A DNA stretch of 64,000 nucleotides, from NCBI GenBank assembly GCA_937895345.1, contig CALAWP010000074.1, forward strand, positions 124,001 through 188,000, read 5' to 3'. The notes under the pieces are model-generated. The model was not told where the DNA came from. It saw only the letters and a program-made list of their open reading frames with translations, and searched no databases. Position numbers and translations under genes: made by a program. Shown piece by piece: positions 1 through 9,489 of this stretch. Within the stretch, counting starts at the first letter, position 1; every line of letters starts with the position of its first letter. The DNA comes from an uncultured Paenibacillus sp. GTDB lineage: Bacteria; Bacillota; Bacilli; Paenibacillales; Paenibacillaceae.

Positions 1-763
1 CGTCATTATTTCGGTCAACTCCATCAGAGCCCGCTTGCGGGGTGTCCGGCCGTCCATATACGGAGGTCAGCCCCCACCAGAACAGCCTGCCTAACGGATA
101 TTTCCAGTCCAGCGCATGAGCATTGCCTGTCGCTCTTGCCGCCAGCACCGGCAATCGCACAGGTTGGCCGGTGTTGGCCCCGTTATGATCCATGACGAAC
201 CGCAAAGCGGTCAGACACCTGAATAGGCACTCCTCTGCTTCCCTGGCCGATCTTGCAAATAACCGGCGCAGCGTACGAGAGCCGGGCGATGTTTCGTCTC
301 TTAATCCGTCAACCCATTGTATCAGCCTCTCCGAAGCTTCCATCCCTGCAGCGCCGCCGTTCGGACTGGTTAATACACCGTCCGCTCCCCGTTCTGCGGC
401 TGTCCGAATAACCTGTTCCCATTCGGTGTCGCGAACCTTCTGCCGCTCCGCACGCGTAAGCACGCGTTCGCCGCTCAGCGCTTCCAGCAGTTCGGGAATG
501 GACAGGCCGAAGCGGCTGCCCTGCAGCAGCCGCTCGAACTTCCGGATGGAATAACTCTTCGTCTCGCCTGGAACCGGCGGACTGTATATCCCGTAGAACC
601 GGTCAAGCGCTGCCCGCTCCTCGGCCGTAATACGGCTCAGGCGCACAGACCCCCGGGCTCCCGCCGTTGACGATTCATACGCGCGGCGAAGCTGCTTCAG
701 AAACCGCTCAAATCCGGGCTGGGCAAAATAATCGCGAATCAACTGCCGCAACTCCTCGTTCAC
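1..763 (-). CDS. jetD: Wadjet JetD (TIGR02679/DUF2399 family), 3' end outside window
   Basis: The frame is open from a GTG start at 763 to the window edge, giving about 254 N-terminal residues. The GTG overlaps the jetC stop as GTGA, so translation is probably coupled. The visible part is a charged, helical arm domain followed by the segment LDWKYPLGRLFWWG, which fits the N-terminal half of TIGR02679-type JetD. In Wadjet systems JetD is the nuclease subunit that cleaves plasmid DNA through a C-terminal Toprim-like domain. That domain would lie beyond the edge and cannot be checked here. The identification rests mainly on its place as fourth gene of an otherwise clear jet operon. Confidence 0.8.
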   Translation of the reverse strand, partial: MNEELRQLIRDYFAQPGFERFLKQLRRAYESSTAGARGSVRLSRITAEERAALDRFYGIYSPPVPGETKSYSIRKFERLLQGSRFGLSIPELLEALSGERVLTRAERQKVRDTEWEQVIRTAAERGADGVLTSPNGGAAGMEASERLIQWVDGLRDETSPGSRTLRRLFARSAREAEECLFRCLTALRFVMDHNGANTGQPVRLPVLAARATGNAHALDWKYPLGRLFWWGLTSVYGRPDTPQAGSDGVDRNND

Positions 764-3700
764 GCTTCCTCTTCCCTTCCCTGATCCTCGCCGCCGCTCG
801 AAGCGGCAACCGCTTCGAGCCGCTTGCCGTTCCACTTATATCGGAATACCGTGACGTAATTGGCGTCCTTCGGCCGGTAAATTTCGCTGATCGCCAGCTT
901 CGGCACCGTATCATAGCAACCCCACAGCACTTGCGAGGTCATCATATAATCAAAGTCCATCTCGGTCAGCAAACCGAACAAGTCGCGAATATTTTCGTCG
1001 TCTACGCCCGCGAACGCTTCATCCAGCGAGATGATCTTCGGCGCGTCGGAGCTGGCGTCGGCATAACGGGAATACGTTGCCGCAAACAGCGGAATGTACA
1101 TGGACATCGCTTTTTCGCCGCCGCTCAATACGTTGAACCGCGCATCGGTCATCTCCCGGTACTGCGTCTCCTCTCCCTTCTTGTATCGAAGCGAGAACTG
1201 GAACCAGGTCCGGTAATCGAGCATGTCGTAAATATGCTTCCGGAGCGCCTCCCGTTCTTCGGCGGCCCCTTGCTTGGCCCACTGCACGCGGGAGCGGAAA
1301 TGACCGACGAGACGCTCCACCTCCTCGTCCGTCAGCAAATGCGGGTCGCGCCGCAGCAGCTCCACCAGCTCGTCGCTGTTCAGCTCGGCTTCGGACTGCG
1401 CCGCCTTCGGCAGCCATTGCAGCTGCAGTCGCAGACCGCTTGACGTATTGCGCTCCGCCATCAATTTGTTCATCGTCTTCATCCACAGCTCCGCCCGCTG
1501 TATCCGCTGTCTGATCGACTGCCCGACGCTTCGCAAAATAATTTCCTCGAACAGCTGCCGATCCTTCTCGCTCAGCAAATTTTCCTGCTCGATCATCATA
1601 TCGGCCACTTCGGCAAGCAGCGCCACCGGCTTCTGAGGCCGGTTGCGGTCCCGCATGGACAGCAGCGTAATCCGGCCTTGCTCGCTAATGTCCGCTTCCA
1701 GCGAATACTCGTTCAACAGATGCTTTGATGCATTATACTGGTCCTGCAGCACGCCGCTTAGCCGTTCGCGGTTCGAACGGGAAACAAGCGGCTCCAGTCT
1801 GGATACGATCTCCTTGCAAGAGGCAAACGCCTGCGTCTCCTCCAGGCCAAGCGGCTGCCCCGCAATTTCCGGCACCAGCTGCATGTCCCATTCCGCGCGA
1901 AACGCATGCAAGCGGGAGGCGTACTTCTCCCCGGCCTCCTTCTCGCGTTGTCCCGCGACCGTCTTTCGTTCTGTCATGACGGATACTTGCCCCACTATGC
2001 GAAGCTGCGCGTCGGCCAACCGTTTCTGTTCCGCCAGCAGGTCCGAGCGGCGGTTCTTCAATGCCGACAAACGTTCGTACAGATTGGACAAGCCCATCTC
2101 GTCCATCAGCTTCCGCAGCTGCTCGGCCTTCACCTTCAGTTCAAACTTGCGTTCTGTCAGTTCGTCCCGGTTCTCCTCCTCCAGCTCGGCCTGCTCGGCC
2201 TGATGGTTGGCCTCCGCCTCATAACGCAAAGCCTCGGCATCGGCCTGCCTGTATTCGCGCCAATCGGATTGAAGCAGCGAGAGACACTCTGAATATTTGC
2301 CGAGCGCATCCAGCGCAAACGACATATCCTTCAGCGACTTCAACCTTGTCCATCGCGAGGTCGCCGCGATCAGCTCCTGCTTCAGCCCGGCCCAATGCTG
2401 GCGCTTCACCGTCAGCTCGCCGGCCAGCTTCTGTTCCTCCTCGAACAGCAGCTCGAATCGAGCGCCTGCCTCATATTGCGCGCGCCAGGCCGCGCGCAGC
2501 GCGTCGCCTGATGCATGCCCGATCGGGAATGCCGACAGCTCCCGCTCCAGTTGTTCCATCCGATCCGTTGCCGCGGCCATACGTTCTCTGGCAAGCTCCA
2601 TCTCAGCCTGAATGCGCTCCGCTTCTCGCTTCAGCCGTTCAATTTCGGCCAGCTTGAACTTCCGGCGGGCTTCCTTGCCGATATATTGCGCCTCATAATG
2701 CTCGGCATCCGCTTTGCCTGTCAGCGGTCCGAGCTGATAATAACCGTTGCCGACCGTCAATACCGCCGCGCCGTCCGAGCCGTCCGAACCGTTCAACAGT
2801 GACGGAGAGAATCGATCCCCAAGCGCAAACGTGCGCAGCACCGCCTCGACCTGCGCCTCCGACACCCCCGATAACTCGGAGGGAGCTGCCTTCAGCACAT
2901 CGGCCAGCGTGTACCCCCATTCCATCGGATCGGCTGCCATCCATACGTCCTCGTCCTGCTCGCTCACGATACCTGCGCGGCCGTCGGGCGTTATCCAGGC
3001 ATCCAGCAAGCCGCTGTTCAGCAGAGCCAGCTCGATGCCCGCCCGCTCCCGGTCGCCGACATGCGAATAGAACTCGCACACCTCGAACAGAGGAGCGCCT
3101 TCACCCCGGCTGTAGCGGCTGCGCGTTCTGGCGCGCGCTTCGCTCCGCGGCGGCTCGGGTTCTCGCGACTGCTCCCAGGCCCGCTTGTCCTCCAGCACGT
3201 CCGCGAGCTCCTCCTGGAGCTGATTGACTTGACGCTCACCCTCCAGCCGTTCCATCACCAGCGACTGCCGGATCGTTTCCGCCGCCGCCCGCACCGGCTT
3301 CGCTGCCGTCTCCAGCTCCTGTCGGTCATAGCCCAGCTCTCCTATCGCCGCAAACATCTCTTGTCCCGCAGCTTCATCCAGCTTCAGGAGCGACAGCGAC
3401 TGCCGCCATTCCAGCACCGCTTCCTTCCAGTCGCGCAGCGCCGCATCCGATGCCTGTTCTGAGGAGCGCAGCCGCTCTTCCGCAACGTCCCGCTCGGCTC
3501 TTCTCGCACCGAGCTGCTTGTCAAATTCCGCTACCAGCAGCGCGGCGTCGCGCTCTTGTTCCGCCAGCCTGACCGCTTCACCGATCGACCGCCGATGCTC
3601 CTCGGCGTCCTTTCGCCATCCCGCGGCAAAGTCCATCGACTCGGGAGGTGCCGGACTCCAGTTGCGCGCATAGACGCCATGATATTCAAACTCCATATCA

Positions 3701-5025
3701 CCTGCCAGCGCCTCCATGTCCGCAAGCGTATCCTGTTGCCCCTCCAGCAGCTTCGCTTGCCGGTCGCGGGCCTTCTCCGCCCCCAGCTCCGCCGCTTCCC
3801 GCGCGCGAAGCGCCGCCGTCAGACGATGCTGGGCCTGATCCGCATGCCGTTCCGTTTCCTTGAGCGCCTGCTCGGTTTGCTCCAGCTCGTGCTGCTTCTC
3901 CATCGCTTCGCTGCGATTTAACAGCTCCAGCTCGCTTTCCGCCGCCACGAGCTCTTCTCTGGCTTTTGTTTGCCGTTGCTCGATTGCCGCTTGCTCGTCC
4001 AGCGCCGACTGCCGCTCCCGATCGACATGCGCCAGCTGGCGGCTCGCCTCTTCGCGCTCCGCATGAGCCTGAATCGTCAGCTGTCCGACGTGATACAGCA
4101 AATAACGGTTATATTGCTCGTAATTCCGATTCAGCTTGCCAAGCTCGGCCTGATGAAGCTTCAGCTCCTCCAGCCGGTCGGCCAGCTGGTCCATATCCTC
4201 CATCACTTCGGACAACGGACGAAGCTCCTCCTCATGCAGCGGCGGCAACGCCTGCGTCAATATATCGTAAATGACGGTCGGCTTTACATCCTTGGACAGC
4301 TTCGGGCTGCGCAGTTGAACAAGCAGCTGCAGCAGATCAATGTAGGCTTCCTTGTCGTGAAAGCCGAACAAGGACCGGTTGACGAGCTCACGATAAACCC
4401 GCTGCTCCTGCACGACCTGACCACCCGTTCCTATGGCCTGCTCCAGCGTTTTGCGATCCAGCGGATGCTCGCCGCCGCCCTCCTGCTGCAGCATACGGTC
4501 ATACAGCCAAAAATCGTGCCCGATGCGGCGTCCGTCCTCCAGTACGAATCCCCAAAAGTTCACTTGAGCCATGCCGCGCCGCGCCCGCAGCCCGATGCCG
4601 ATCGTCTTGCATATCCCCTTGGCCGGATGCTCAAATTCAAGCCATAAATAACCGATTCTGTCGTTATGCTCGTCTCGGTCTCCAAGCAAATAATATTCAA
4701 TCCGGCGGTCCTTCGAGCCGAAAGGATCAAGGCGGTGCGGACGCTTGTCTCCGTCCAGCACAAGCGGCACAAAACTTTGCATCGTGACCGATTTGCCCGC
4801 GCCGTTCGTTCCCCGCAAGACAAGACGTCCCTCTTCAAGCTCAAACACCTCGTCTTCATAAAACCAAAAATTAAAAATGCCCGCCCGACTCATTTGCCAG
4901 CGCTGACGCACCTGCGAACCGCCTCGTCCCGCATTCTCGCCGCTGGCCGGCCCAGTCTCCCGCTCATCCGGGACTTGTCGCTCTTCTATATCGATCAATT
5001 GCTGCCGATTTTCCATGCCGTTCAT
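760..5025 (-). CDS. jetC: Wadjet JetC, SMC/MukB-like ATPase (TIGR02680 family)
   Basis: A 1421-residue protein with the SMC/SbcC layout. It has a Walker A GTNGAGKS at residues 72-79 after the strand LVLRG. Long, Glu/Arg/Lys/Gln-rich coiled coils follow over roughly residues 280-1150. The C-terminal head carries the signature LSGGEKAMSMYIPL and the Walker B IISLDEAFAGVD. JetC is the motor of the Wadjet complex, which extrudes and cleaves circular plasmid DNA together with JetA (kleisin) and JetB (KITE). The start overlaps the jetB stop as ATGA (5022-5025), and the stop overlaps jetD, so the order is jetA-B-C-D as in known systems. Length and motifs are complete, with no frameshift. Confidence 0.93.
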   Translation of the reverse strand: MNGMENRQQLIDIEERQVPDERETGPASGENAGRGGSQVRQRWQMSRAGIFNFWFYEDEVFELEEGRLVLRGTNGAGKSVTMQSFVPLVLDGDKRPHRLDPFGSKDRRIEYYLLGDRDEHNDRIGYLWLEFEHPAKGICKTIGIGLRARRGMAQVNFWGFVLEDGRRIGHDFWLYDRMLQQEGGGEHPLDRKTLEQAIGTGGQVVQEQRVYRELVNRSLFGFHDKEAYIDLLQLLVQLRSPKLSKDVKPTVIYDILTQALPPLHEEELRPLSEVMEDMDQLADRLEELKLHQAELGKLNRNYEQYNRYLLYHVGQLTIQAHAEREEASRQLAHVDRERQSALDEQAAIEQRQTKAREELVAAESELELLNRSEAMEKQHELEQTEQALKETERHADQAQHRLTAALRAREAAELGAEKARDRQAKLLEGQQDTLADMEALAGDMEFEYHGVYARNWSPAPPESMDFAAGWRKDAEEHRRSIGEAVRLAEQERDAALLVAEFDKQLGARRAERDVAEERLRSSEQASDAALRDWKEAVLEWRQSLSLLKLDEAAGQEMFAAIGELGYDRQELETAAKPVRAAAETIRQSLVMERLEGERQVNQLQEELADVLEDKRAWEQSREPEPPRSEARARTRSRYSRGEGAPLFEVCEFYSHVGDRERAGIELALLNSGLLDAWITPDGRAGIVSEQDEDVWMAADPMEWGYTLADVLKAAPSELSGVSEAQVEAVLRTFALGDRFSPSLLNGSDGSDGAAVLTVGNGYYQLGPLTGKADAEHYEAQYIGKEARRKFKLAEIERLKREAERIQAEMELARERMAAATDRMEQLERELSAFPIGHASGDALRAAWRAQYEAGARFELLFEEEQKLAGELTVKRQHWAGLKQELIAATSRWTRLKSLKDMSFALDALGKYSECLSLLQSDWREYRQADAEALRYEAEANHQAEQAELEEENRDELTERKFELKVKAEQLRKLMDEMGLSNLYERLSALKNRRSDLLAEQKRLADAQLRIVGQVSVMTERKTVAGQREKEAGEKYASRLHAFRAEWDMQLVPEIAGQPLGLEETQAFASCKEIVSRLEPLVSRSNRERLSGVLQDQYNASKHLLNEYSLEADISEQGRITLLSMRDRNRPQKPVALLAEVADMMIEQENLLSEKDRQLFEEIILRSVGQSIRQRIQRAELWMKTMNKLMAERNTSSGLRLQLQWLPKAAQSEAELNSDELVELLRRDPHLLTDEEVERLVGHFRSRVQWAKQGAAEEREALRKHIYDMLDYRTWFQFSLRYKKGEETQYREMTDARFNVLSGGEKAMSMYIPLFAATYSRYADASSDAPKIISLDEAFAGVDDENIRDLFGLLTEMDFDYMMTSQVLWGCYDTVPKLAISEIYRPKDANYVTVFRYKWNGKRLEAVAASSGGEDQGREEEA

Positions 5026-6296
5026 TGCTCCTCCTCATCCAACGAATAATCCGCCGTCCATCGCGAGACGACTGCCGACACGACAAATCGCCGCCCCTCG
5101 GCTTGTCCGCCTCCGGTCGCCTCCCTGCTATATGCAATGCGTCCATCTGTTGTCCAGTTACCCAGCTTCCATTCCGCCATATGATTTGTCAGCTCCTCTG
5201 CGAGCTCGCCAAGCCCCATCTCGCGATGTTCTTTGCTCCAGTAATCGCCGTGTCTTTGCTTGAGCCCATACAGCAGCGCTTCAACATCGGTAGGCGTCAG
5301 CTCGACCGTTCCATGTTCTGCAACATGCCAGTCGCCCTTCCCCATCCGTCTCCGCAGCTCTCCTGCAAACAGCAGCGTCAGATCGGAAATCGCCGCGAGC
5401 GTCGGAAACAGCTCTCCTTCGCCCGTCAACTCCGGATGAAAGAAGAACAGCCCCTCTCGGTAACGGCTTCCCTCCAGTCCAAACATAAATTGCAAATTGT
5501 CCATAATCGCACGCCGCTGCGTTACGACGTAATACAAATCCTCCTTCGACCATTCCCGGTCTGCCACCGCCGGCTCCAGCAGCAGCCTGCGGTAGACGCG
5601 ATGGCGCCGCTTGCGCAATTCGCCGTCCGCCGTATCCGGATACAACGCTTGCTCATGAAAGTCGTCCGTTTCCCGATACTGCCCGATATCCTTCGGAAAA
5701 TGACGCAGCACATACCGGGCAACCGGAGCGCACTCATACAACACATTTTTGCTCGCATCGTGCGCCCAATCGGTTTCTTCCCCGTCAATGTGTCTCAATA
5801 CGCCCAACTGACGCAGCTTCTTGAGGGCGCGCACCATCGACAGCCGATGATGATAATTTTCCCAGTCGACGGCGCAGCCCGCTGCCGCCAGCTGCTCGCT
5901 GACCTGCTCCACAATGTCCGTCAGCACAAACTGGTCCAGCTCGGTTTTTGTTTCCAGAAACCACAACGCATACGTAAACAAAGCATAGTCGCGCGGATCG
6001 CGAAACTCTGGAAATCCCATCCACGGCTCTGCATGAAGCGGCGCTTTGTCCAGCTTGGCCATCGTGCGCGTCAGAATCAGCAGAAATCCCGTAAACTCCG
6101 AGAACCAGTCCCGGAGCTCGGTATAATTATCGCGTATCCAATAAAATAATTCCGGGTCCTCGTCCTTTGCAATCCAGGGACGGTTCAGCAACGCATGCGC
6201 GCAAGTCCGGCGCCGTTCATTCCACTGCTCGGCATCCGGCCGCTTGCCTGCGCGCATTCGGCGAATTGCATATGATGTAGTGCCTCCCTTAGCCAT
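5022..6296 (-). CDS. jetB: Wadjet JetB (TIGR02678/DUF2398 family)
   Basis: A 424-residue protein starting at ATG 6296, inside the last codons of jetA (8-base overlap), and ending in a 4-base overlap with jetC. It begins with basic residues, then shows winged-helix-like helical stretches and the segments YYVVTQRRAIMDNLQFMFG and FFFHPELTGEGELFPTL. I recognise these as DUF2398/TIGR02678 traits. JetB is the MukE/KITE-like subunit that bridges the JetA kleisin and the JetC heads. The family assignment is from memory of the family pattern, and the operon context strongly supports it. Confidence 0.88.
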   Translation of the reverse strand: MAKGGTTSYAIRRMRAGKRPDAEQWNERRRTCAHALLNRPWIAKDEDPELFYWIRDNYTELRDWFSEFTGFLLILTRTMAKLDKAPLHAEPWMGFPEFRDPRDYALFTYALWFLETKTELDQFVLTDIVEQVSEQLAAAGCAVDWENYHHRLSMVRALKKLRQLGVLRHIDGEETDWAHDASKNVLYECAPVARYVLRHFPKDIGQYRETDDFHEQALYPDTADGELRKRRHRVYRRLLLEPAVADREWSKEDLYYVVTQRRAIMDNLQFMFGLEGSRYREGLFFFHPELTGEGELFPTLAAISDLTLLFAGELRRRMGKGDWHVAEHGTVELTPTDVEALLYGLKQRHGDYWSKEHREMGLGELAEELTNHMAEWKLGNWTTDGRIAYSREATGGGQAEGRRFVVSAVVSRWTADYSLDEEEQ

Positions 6297-7794
6297 GCGC
6301 CGCTCCTCCGCTCTTCACTTCTATGCCGTAGTTCAACATGCGCAATTCTCCGTCATGACTGCGCAACACCGCTTCTTCTTCTTGCTGCGGAATGCGAATC
6401 GAGACGCGATAACCGTCGGCCGTCACAAACGAACGCGATGCGCTCGCGGTGCAGCGCCCGATCCACTGCAGCAAGCGCATGCGCTCTCTGCTGCCGAGCA
6501 CCGGCAGCTCCTCGACCGTCACCTCGCCGAGTCCTCTCATCATTTCGACGAACGCCTTTTCCTCCGCCAACTGCGCCTCTACTTCCGCACGAAATGCCTC
6601 GCGCTTGGATTTGTTGGTGCGCATCGGCTCGGATTTGCCGCGCAAGGCGCGCTTGCGGCTGCGCGTCCGAATAAGCCGCACCATCGGCGGCTCATCCCAG
6701 GTCGAGGCGTCCGCTCGCTCCGTATCGCGCTTATCCTCTCCTTGCAGATGCCGGCTCGGGAACAGGCCGAACGCATACGCCGCCAGTCGGTGCGCTTCTC
6801 CCAGACTGTCCAGCTGCGCGAATCGGCGTCCCAGCTGATCCAGCTCATTGCGCCGGCTGGCCCCGCCGCGCCTGCGCTCCTGCAAGCGGACCGCGCTGCG
6901 CACAACTTTGGCAATTGCCTCCTTGGTCGCCTTTTCAAGCAAAGTCAGCTCGCTCGCCTCTCGCTCGTCACCGAGAAACCACCTTTTCAGATTGCTCCAA
7001 CCCTGTTCAAACTCCTGACGCAGCTCCGCTTCGGATTTCCCTTCCTCGAGACGAGGGCGCTCAAGCTCGTCCGCCAGCACTCGCTCCAAATACAAATCCC
7101 GCACTCCGTCGCCAACACGCGCCAGCAACCCTTCAATACGATAGGCGCTTTTCTGCAGACTTTTGACGAAATGCTGCAAATAATTCACCAGATTATCCTT
7201 TAACGCCAGAAATCCTTCGGTCGCCATCATTTCTTCCGCCTGAATCGAATGCATGCTGGCAATAAAGTCGGCGGCGTTCTCATGCATCGTTTTGAAGGCT
7301 GCGTACAGCTGTTCCCAATGCTGCAGCGCTTCACCCGCTTCATACAAGCCGCCTCTTGCCCGAATATCCTGCACGCAAGCTTCGATCGTATCAAAGTAAG
7401 TCGTTTCCAGCGATCCGCCGTACCCTTTAATTTTCTCGAGCGCCTCCAGCATCCGTTCGATTTCAATGGAATATTGCGTCAGCATGAATTGGCTCTTCTT
7501 GCGCATATATTCCTCCAGCGACAGCGCCCGTCCGCCGTCATGCCGGGAGGCAAGATTGCCCCAACCCTTCAGGCTTTCCAAATCGGACATACATTGCTCC
7601 AGCGTGTATCCTTCAATGACGCTCCATGCCGCCACGCCTTCATAAACCTCTTCCGGCCGAAGCCAATATTTCAACCGTTGGTATTCCGTATAGAAATATT
7701 TCATAATCGCGCGATAACGCGCGACATTTATCGCCGTTAAATAACTCAGCTCCGGCACCGCTCGCAATCCCGCCGGCGTGATGATCGAATCCAC
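6289..7794 (-). CDS. jetA: Wadjet JetA (TIGR02677/DUF2397 family kleisin)
   Basis: First gene of the leftward jet operon, 501 residues. The start is GTG 7794 (reads MDSIITPAGLRAVPELSYL), with a GGGAGAGAGGGG ribosome binding site just upstream. The N-terminal segment YLTAINVARYRAIMKYFY and the helical rest fit DUF2397/TIGR02677. JetA is the kleisin-like (MukF-like) subunit of Wadjet. The four-gene set DUF2397, DUF2398, TIGR02680, TIGR02679 is the lineage I recall as a non-type-I Wadjet (type II in that nomenclature); I am less sure of the subtype number than of the system. The 220-base gap to the divergent HD gene must hold the operon promoter; only a weak TTGGAT/TAAACT pair is visible. Confidence 0.88.
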   Translation of the reverse strand: MDSIITPAGLRAVPELSYLTAINVARYRAIMKYFYTEYQRLKYWLRPEEVYEGVAAWSVIEGYTLEQCMSDLESLKGWGNLASRHDGGRALSLEEYMRKKSQFMLTQYSIEIERMLEALEKIKGYGGSLETTYFDTIEACVQDIRARGGLYEAGEALQHWEQLYAAFKTMHENAADFIASMHSIQAEEMMATEGFLALKDNLVNYLQHFVKSLQKSAYRIEGLLARVGDGVRDLYLERVLADELERPRLEEGKSEAELRQEFEQGWSNLKRWFLGDEREASELTLLEKATKEAIAKVVRSAVRLQERRRGGASRRNELDQLGRRFAQLDSLGEAHRLAAYAFGLFPSRHLQGEDKRDTERADASTWDEPPMVRLIRTRSRKRALRGKSEPMRTNKSKREAFRAEVEAQLAEEKAFVEMMRGLGEVTVEELPVLGSRERMRLLQWIGRCTASASRSFVTADGYRVSIRIPQQEEEAVLRSHDGELRMLNYGIEVKSGGAAHG

Positions 7795-8016
7795 TGTATG
7801 CTCCCCTCTCTCCCTGTTAGTTACAGTTTAGCAAGAAGACCGTACGAATCCAACAGCTAAATAAAGCTATATACAATGAGCGCCGCTTGCAGCAACTCTT
7901 ACACCACACCTCATCCCGCTTAATCCAACCTTAACAATCCGATCCTATACTGTGGGTATCTTCACGATACTGCAAGCATACATTTTACTCACAACAATTC
8001 GGAAAGAGGGGCCGGC

Positions 8017-8646
8017 ATGGGAGTCCATACGTATTTTCAATCGCTGAACGATCTGGAGCGCATTATTCGCTGCCCGGGCAAATTCAAATTCGAAGAGCAC
8101 AGCGTGTCGGCGCATTCCTGGAAGGTCGTGCAATATGCCAAAACGTTGGCCGATATCGAGGAACTGAACGGCGTCACCGTCGATTGGAAGAAGCTTTATG
8201 AAATTACGAGCAGCCACGATTACGGCGAAATCTTCATTGGCGATATCAAGACGCCGGTCAAGCATTATTCCCTGGAGCTTCGCGCCATGCTGCAAAAGGT
8301 GGAGGAAGGAATGATCGGGCACTTTATCGAGGAACATATTCCCGATAACCTGAAGGCGATTTTTCGCCGGCAGCTGCGAGAGGGCAAGGACGATTCCGTG
8401 GAAGGTTTGATTCTGGAGGTGGCCGACAAGCTCGACCAGGTCTATGAGGCATTCGCCGAGCTGCGCCGCGGCAATACGGAGAAGGAATTCGTCACGATGT
8501 ACCGGGAGGCGATCGTCAAGATCAAGAATATCCGGCTCCATTGCGTCGATTATTTTTTGGAACACATTTTGCCCGATATCGTCAAGGAAGGCGCGCAAAG
8601 CCCCATCGATATCCGCAAAATTACCGACGAAGCGCTGGCGTTATGA
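8017..8646 (+). CDS. YfbR-like HD-domain 5'-deoxynucleotidase
   Basis: A 209-residue HD-domain phosphohydrolase. The motifs EEHSVSAHSW (His33), SSHDYGE (His67-Asp68), GDIKTPVK (Asp76) and EVADKLDQ (Asp137) match the metal and catalytic residues of the YfbR family in order and spacing. Members of this family remove the phosphate from deoxynucleoside 5'-monophosphates in the cytoplasm. It is divergent from the jet operon and has a GGAAAGAGG ribosome binding site. Substrate specificity in this organism is inferred. Another HD-family phosphohydrolase activity is possible. Confidence 0.85.
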   Translation: MGVHTYFQSLNDLERIIRCPGKFKFEEHSVSAHSWKVVQYAKTLADIEELNGVTVDWKKLYEITSSHDYGEIFIGDIKTPVKHYSLELRAMLQKVEEGMIGHFIEEHIPDNLKAIFRRQLREGKDDSVEGLILEVADKLDQVYEAFAELRRGNTEKEFVTMYREAIVKIKNIRLHCVDYFLEHILPDIVKEGAQSPIDIRKITDEALAL

Positions 8647-8682
8647 CCGCGTTTTTTCTATTCCGTTTTCCCTCCTTCGCTT

Positions 8683-8895
8683 TCATCCTGTTTCCGCTTT
8701 CCCTCCTTCCGCTTTCATCCTGCTTCGGCTTCCCCCTCTCCCGATCTCGACTCCCGACTTCGGCATCGCTTGCCGAAAACTCATCCCGCCGAATGTTCGG
8801 ATGGCATGATCCAAAACCGAAATTCCCTCGGCTTCCCCCAAATTTTTTATATCCCTGGCCATATGCGCATGAAACATTTGATTTTGGCTCAGCAT
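8683..8895 (-). pseudogene. Possible remnant of a small hydrolase gene
   Basis: The 320 bases between the HD gene and the zinc-finger gene hold no convincing intact gene. On the minus strand a 70-codon frame begins MLSQNQMFHAHMARDIKNLG and continues EGISVLDHAIRTFGGM. This faintly recalls the start of L-2-amino-thiazoline-4-carboxylate hydrolase-like proteins, but it runs into low-complexity sequence and has no ribosome binding site. The same stretch holds a near-perfect hairpin TTCGGCA-tcgc-TTGCCGAA and a directly repeated CTTTCATCCTG. It could equally be chance coding. Confidence 0.25.
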
Positions 8896-8966
8896 TTATG
8901 ATATAAATGCATTAAGTACATTAATCCATTTAATGCGTGGAATCGCTGAATTCGGAGGTGCCGGAC

Positions 8967-9473
8967 ATGAGCCCGATTTTGTCGCGGGAGCATTATTTTT
9001 TGCAAGTGATCAATGAGCTGGAGCAGCACCGCGTGGAGCCCGGCAGCTTGGAGGAACAGCTGCGGGACATGCTTGTCGAACTGGCCGAATCCATTCGAGG
9101 GAAAACGCCGATCGACGCGGACGCGCTGCATCGATTGAACGGGCTGTTCGAGCAATACCCGGCGGTTCGGCTGAAGGTCAGCTTCGTGCCGCAGCCGGTC
9201 TCCTTGTTTGCAGATAGTAATAATGACGCCTCCGAAGCGGAAAGGCAAGTGATGCTGCATACCGTATTTACGGACGGACCGGAGCAGCTGAAGCGCATGT
9301 ACATGGAGGCCGTCATCAGCCTGGTGGAAGCTATGGAGAAGGGAACTTTGGAGTTGCAGACCTGCACGCAATGCAACCGCTGGTACATTCCGTACCGCAG
9401 AGCCCAAGTGACCAAATTTTGCAGCGCGGCGTGCCGCAATCGCTACCATTACGAGCGGGGCAAGACGGGATGA
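8967..9473 (+). CDS. Unknown protein with C-terminal CGNR-type zinc finger
   Basis: A 168-residue protein. I chose ATG 8967 because GGAGGT lies seven bases before it; an upstream in-frame GTG at 8937 has no such site. The N-terminal two thirds are helical. The C-terminus carries a four-cysteine zinc finger, CTQCNRWYIP followed by FCSAACRNRYHYER, which is the pattern of CGNR-type zinc fingers in actinobacterial and Bacillota regulators. The stop is 16 bases before the methionine aminopeptidase start, so the two are probably co-transcribed. A DNA- or RNA-binding role is inferred from the finger only. Confidence 0.7.
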   Translation: MSPILSREHYFLQVINELEQHRVEPGSLEEQLRDMLVELAESIRGKTPIDADALHRLNGLFEQYPAVRLKVSFVPQPVSLFADSNNDASEAERQVMLHTVFTDGPEQLKRMYMEAVISLVEAMEKGTLELQTCTQCNRWYIPYRRAQVTKFCSAACRNRYHYERGKTG

Positions 9474-9489
9474 TACAGGAGGAAACTAG

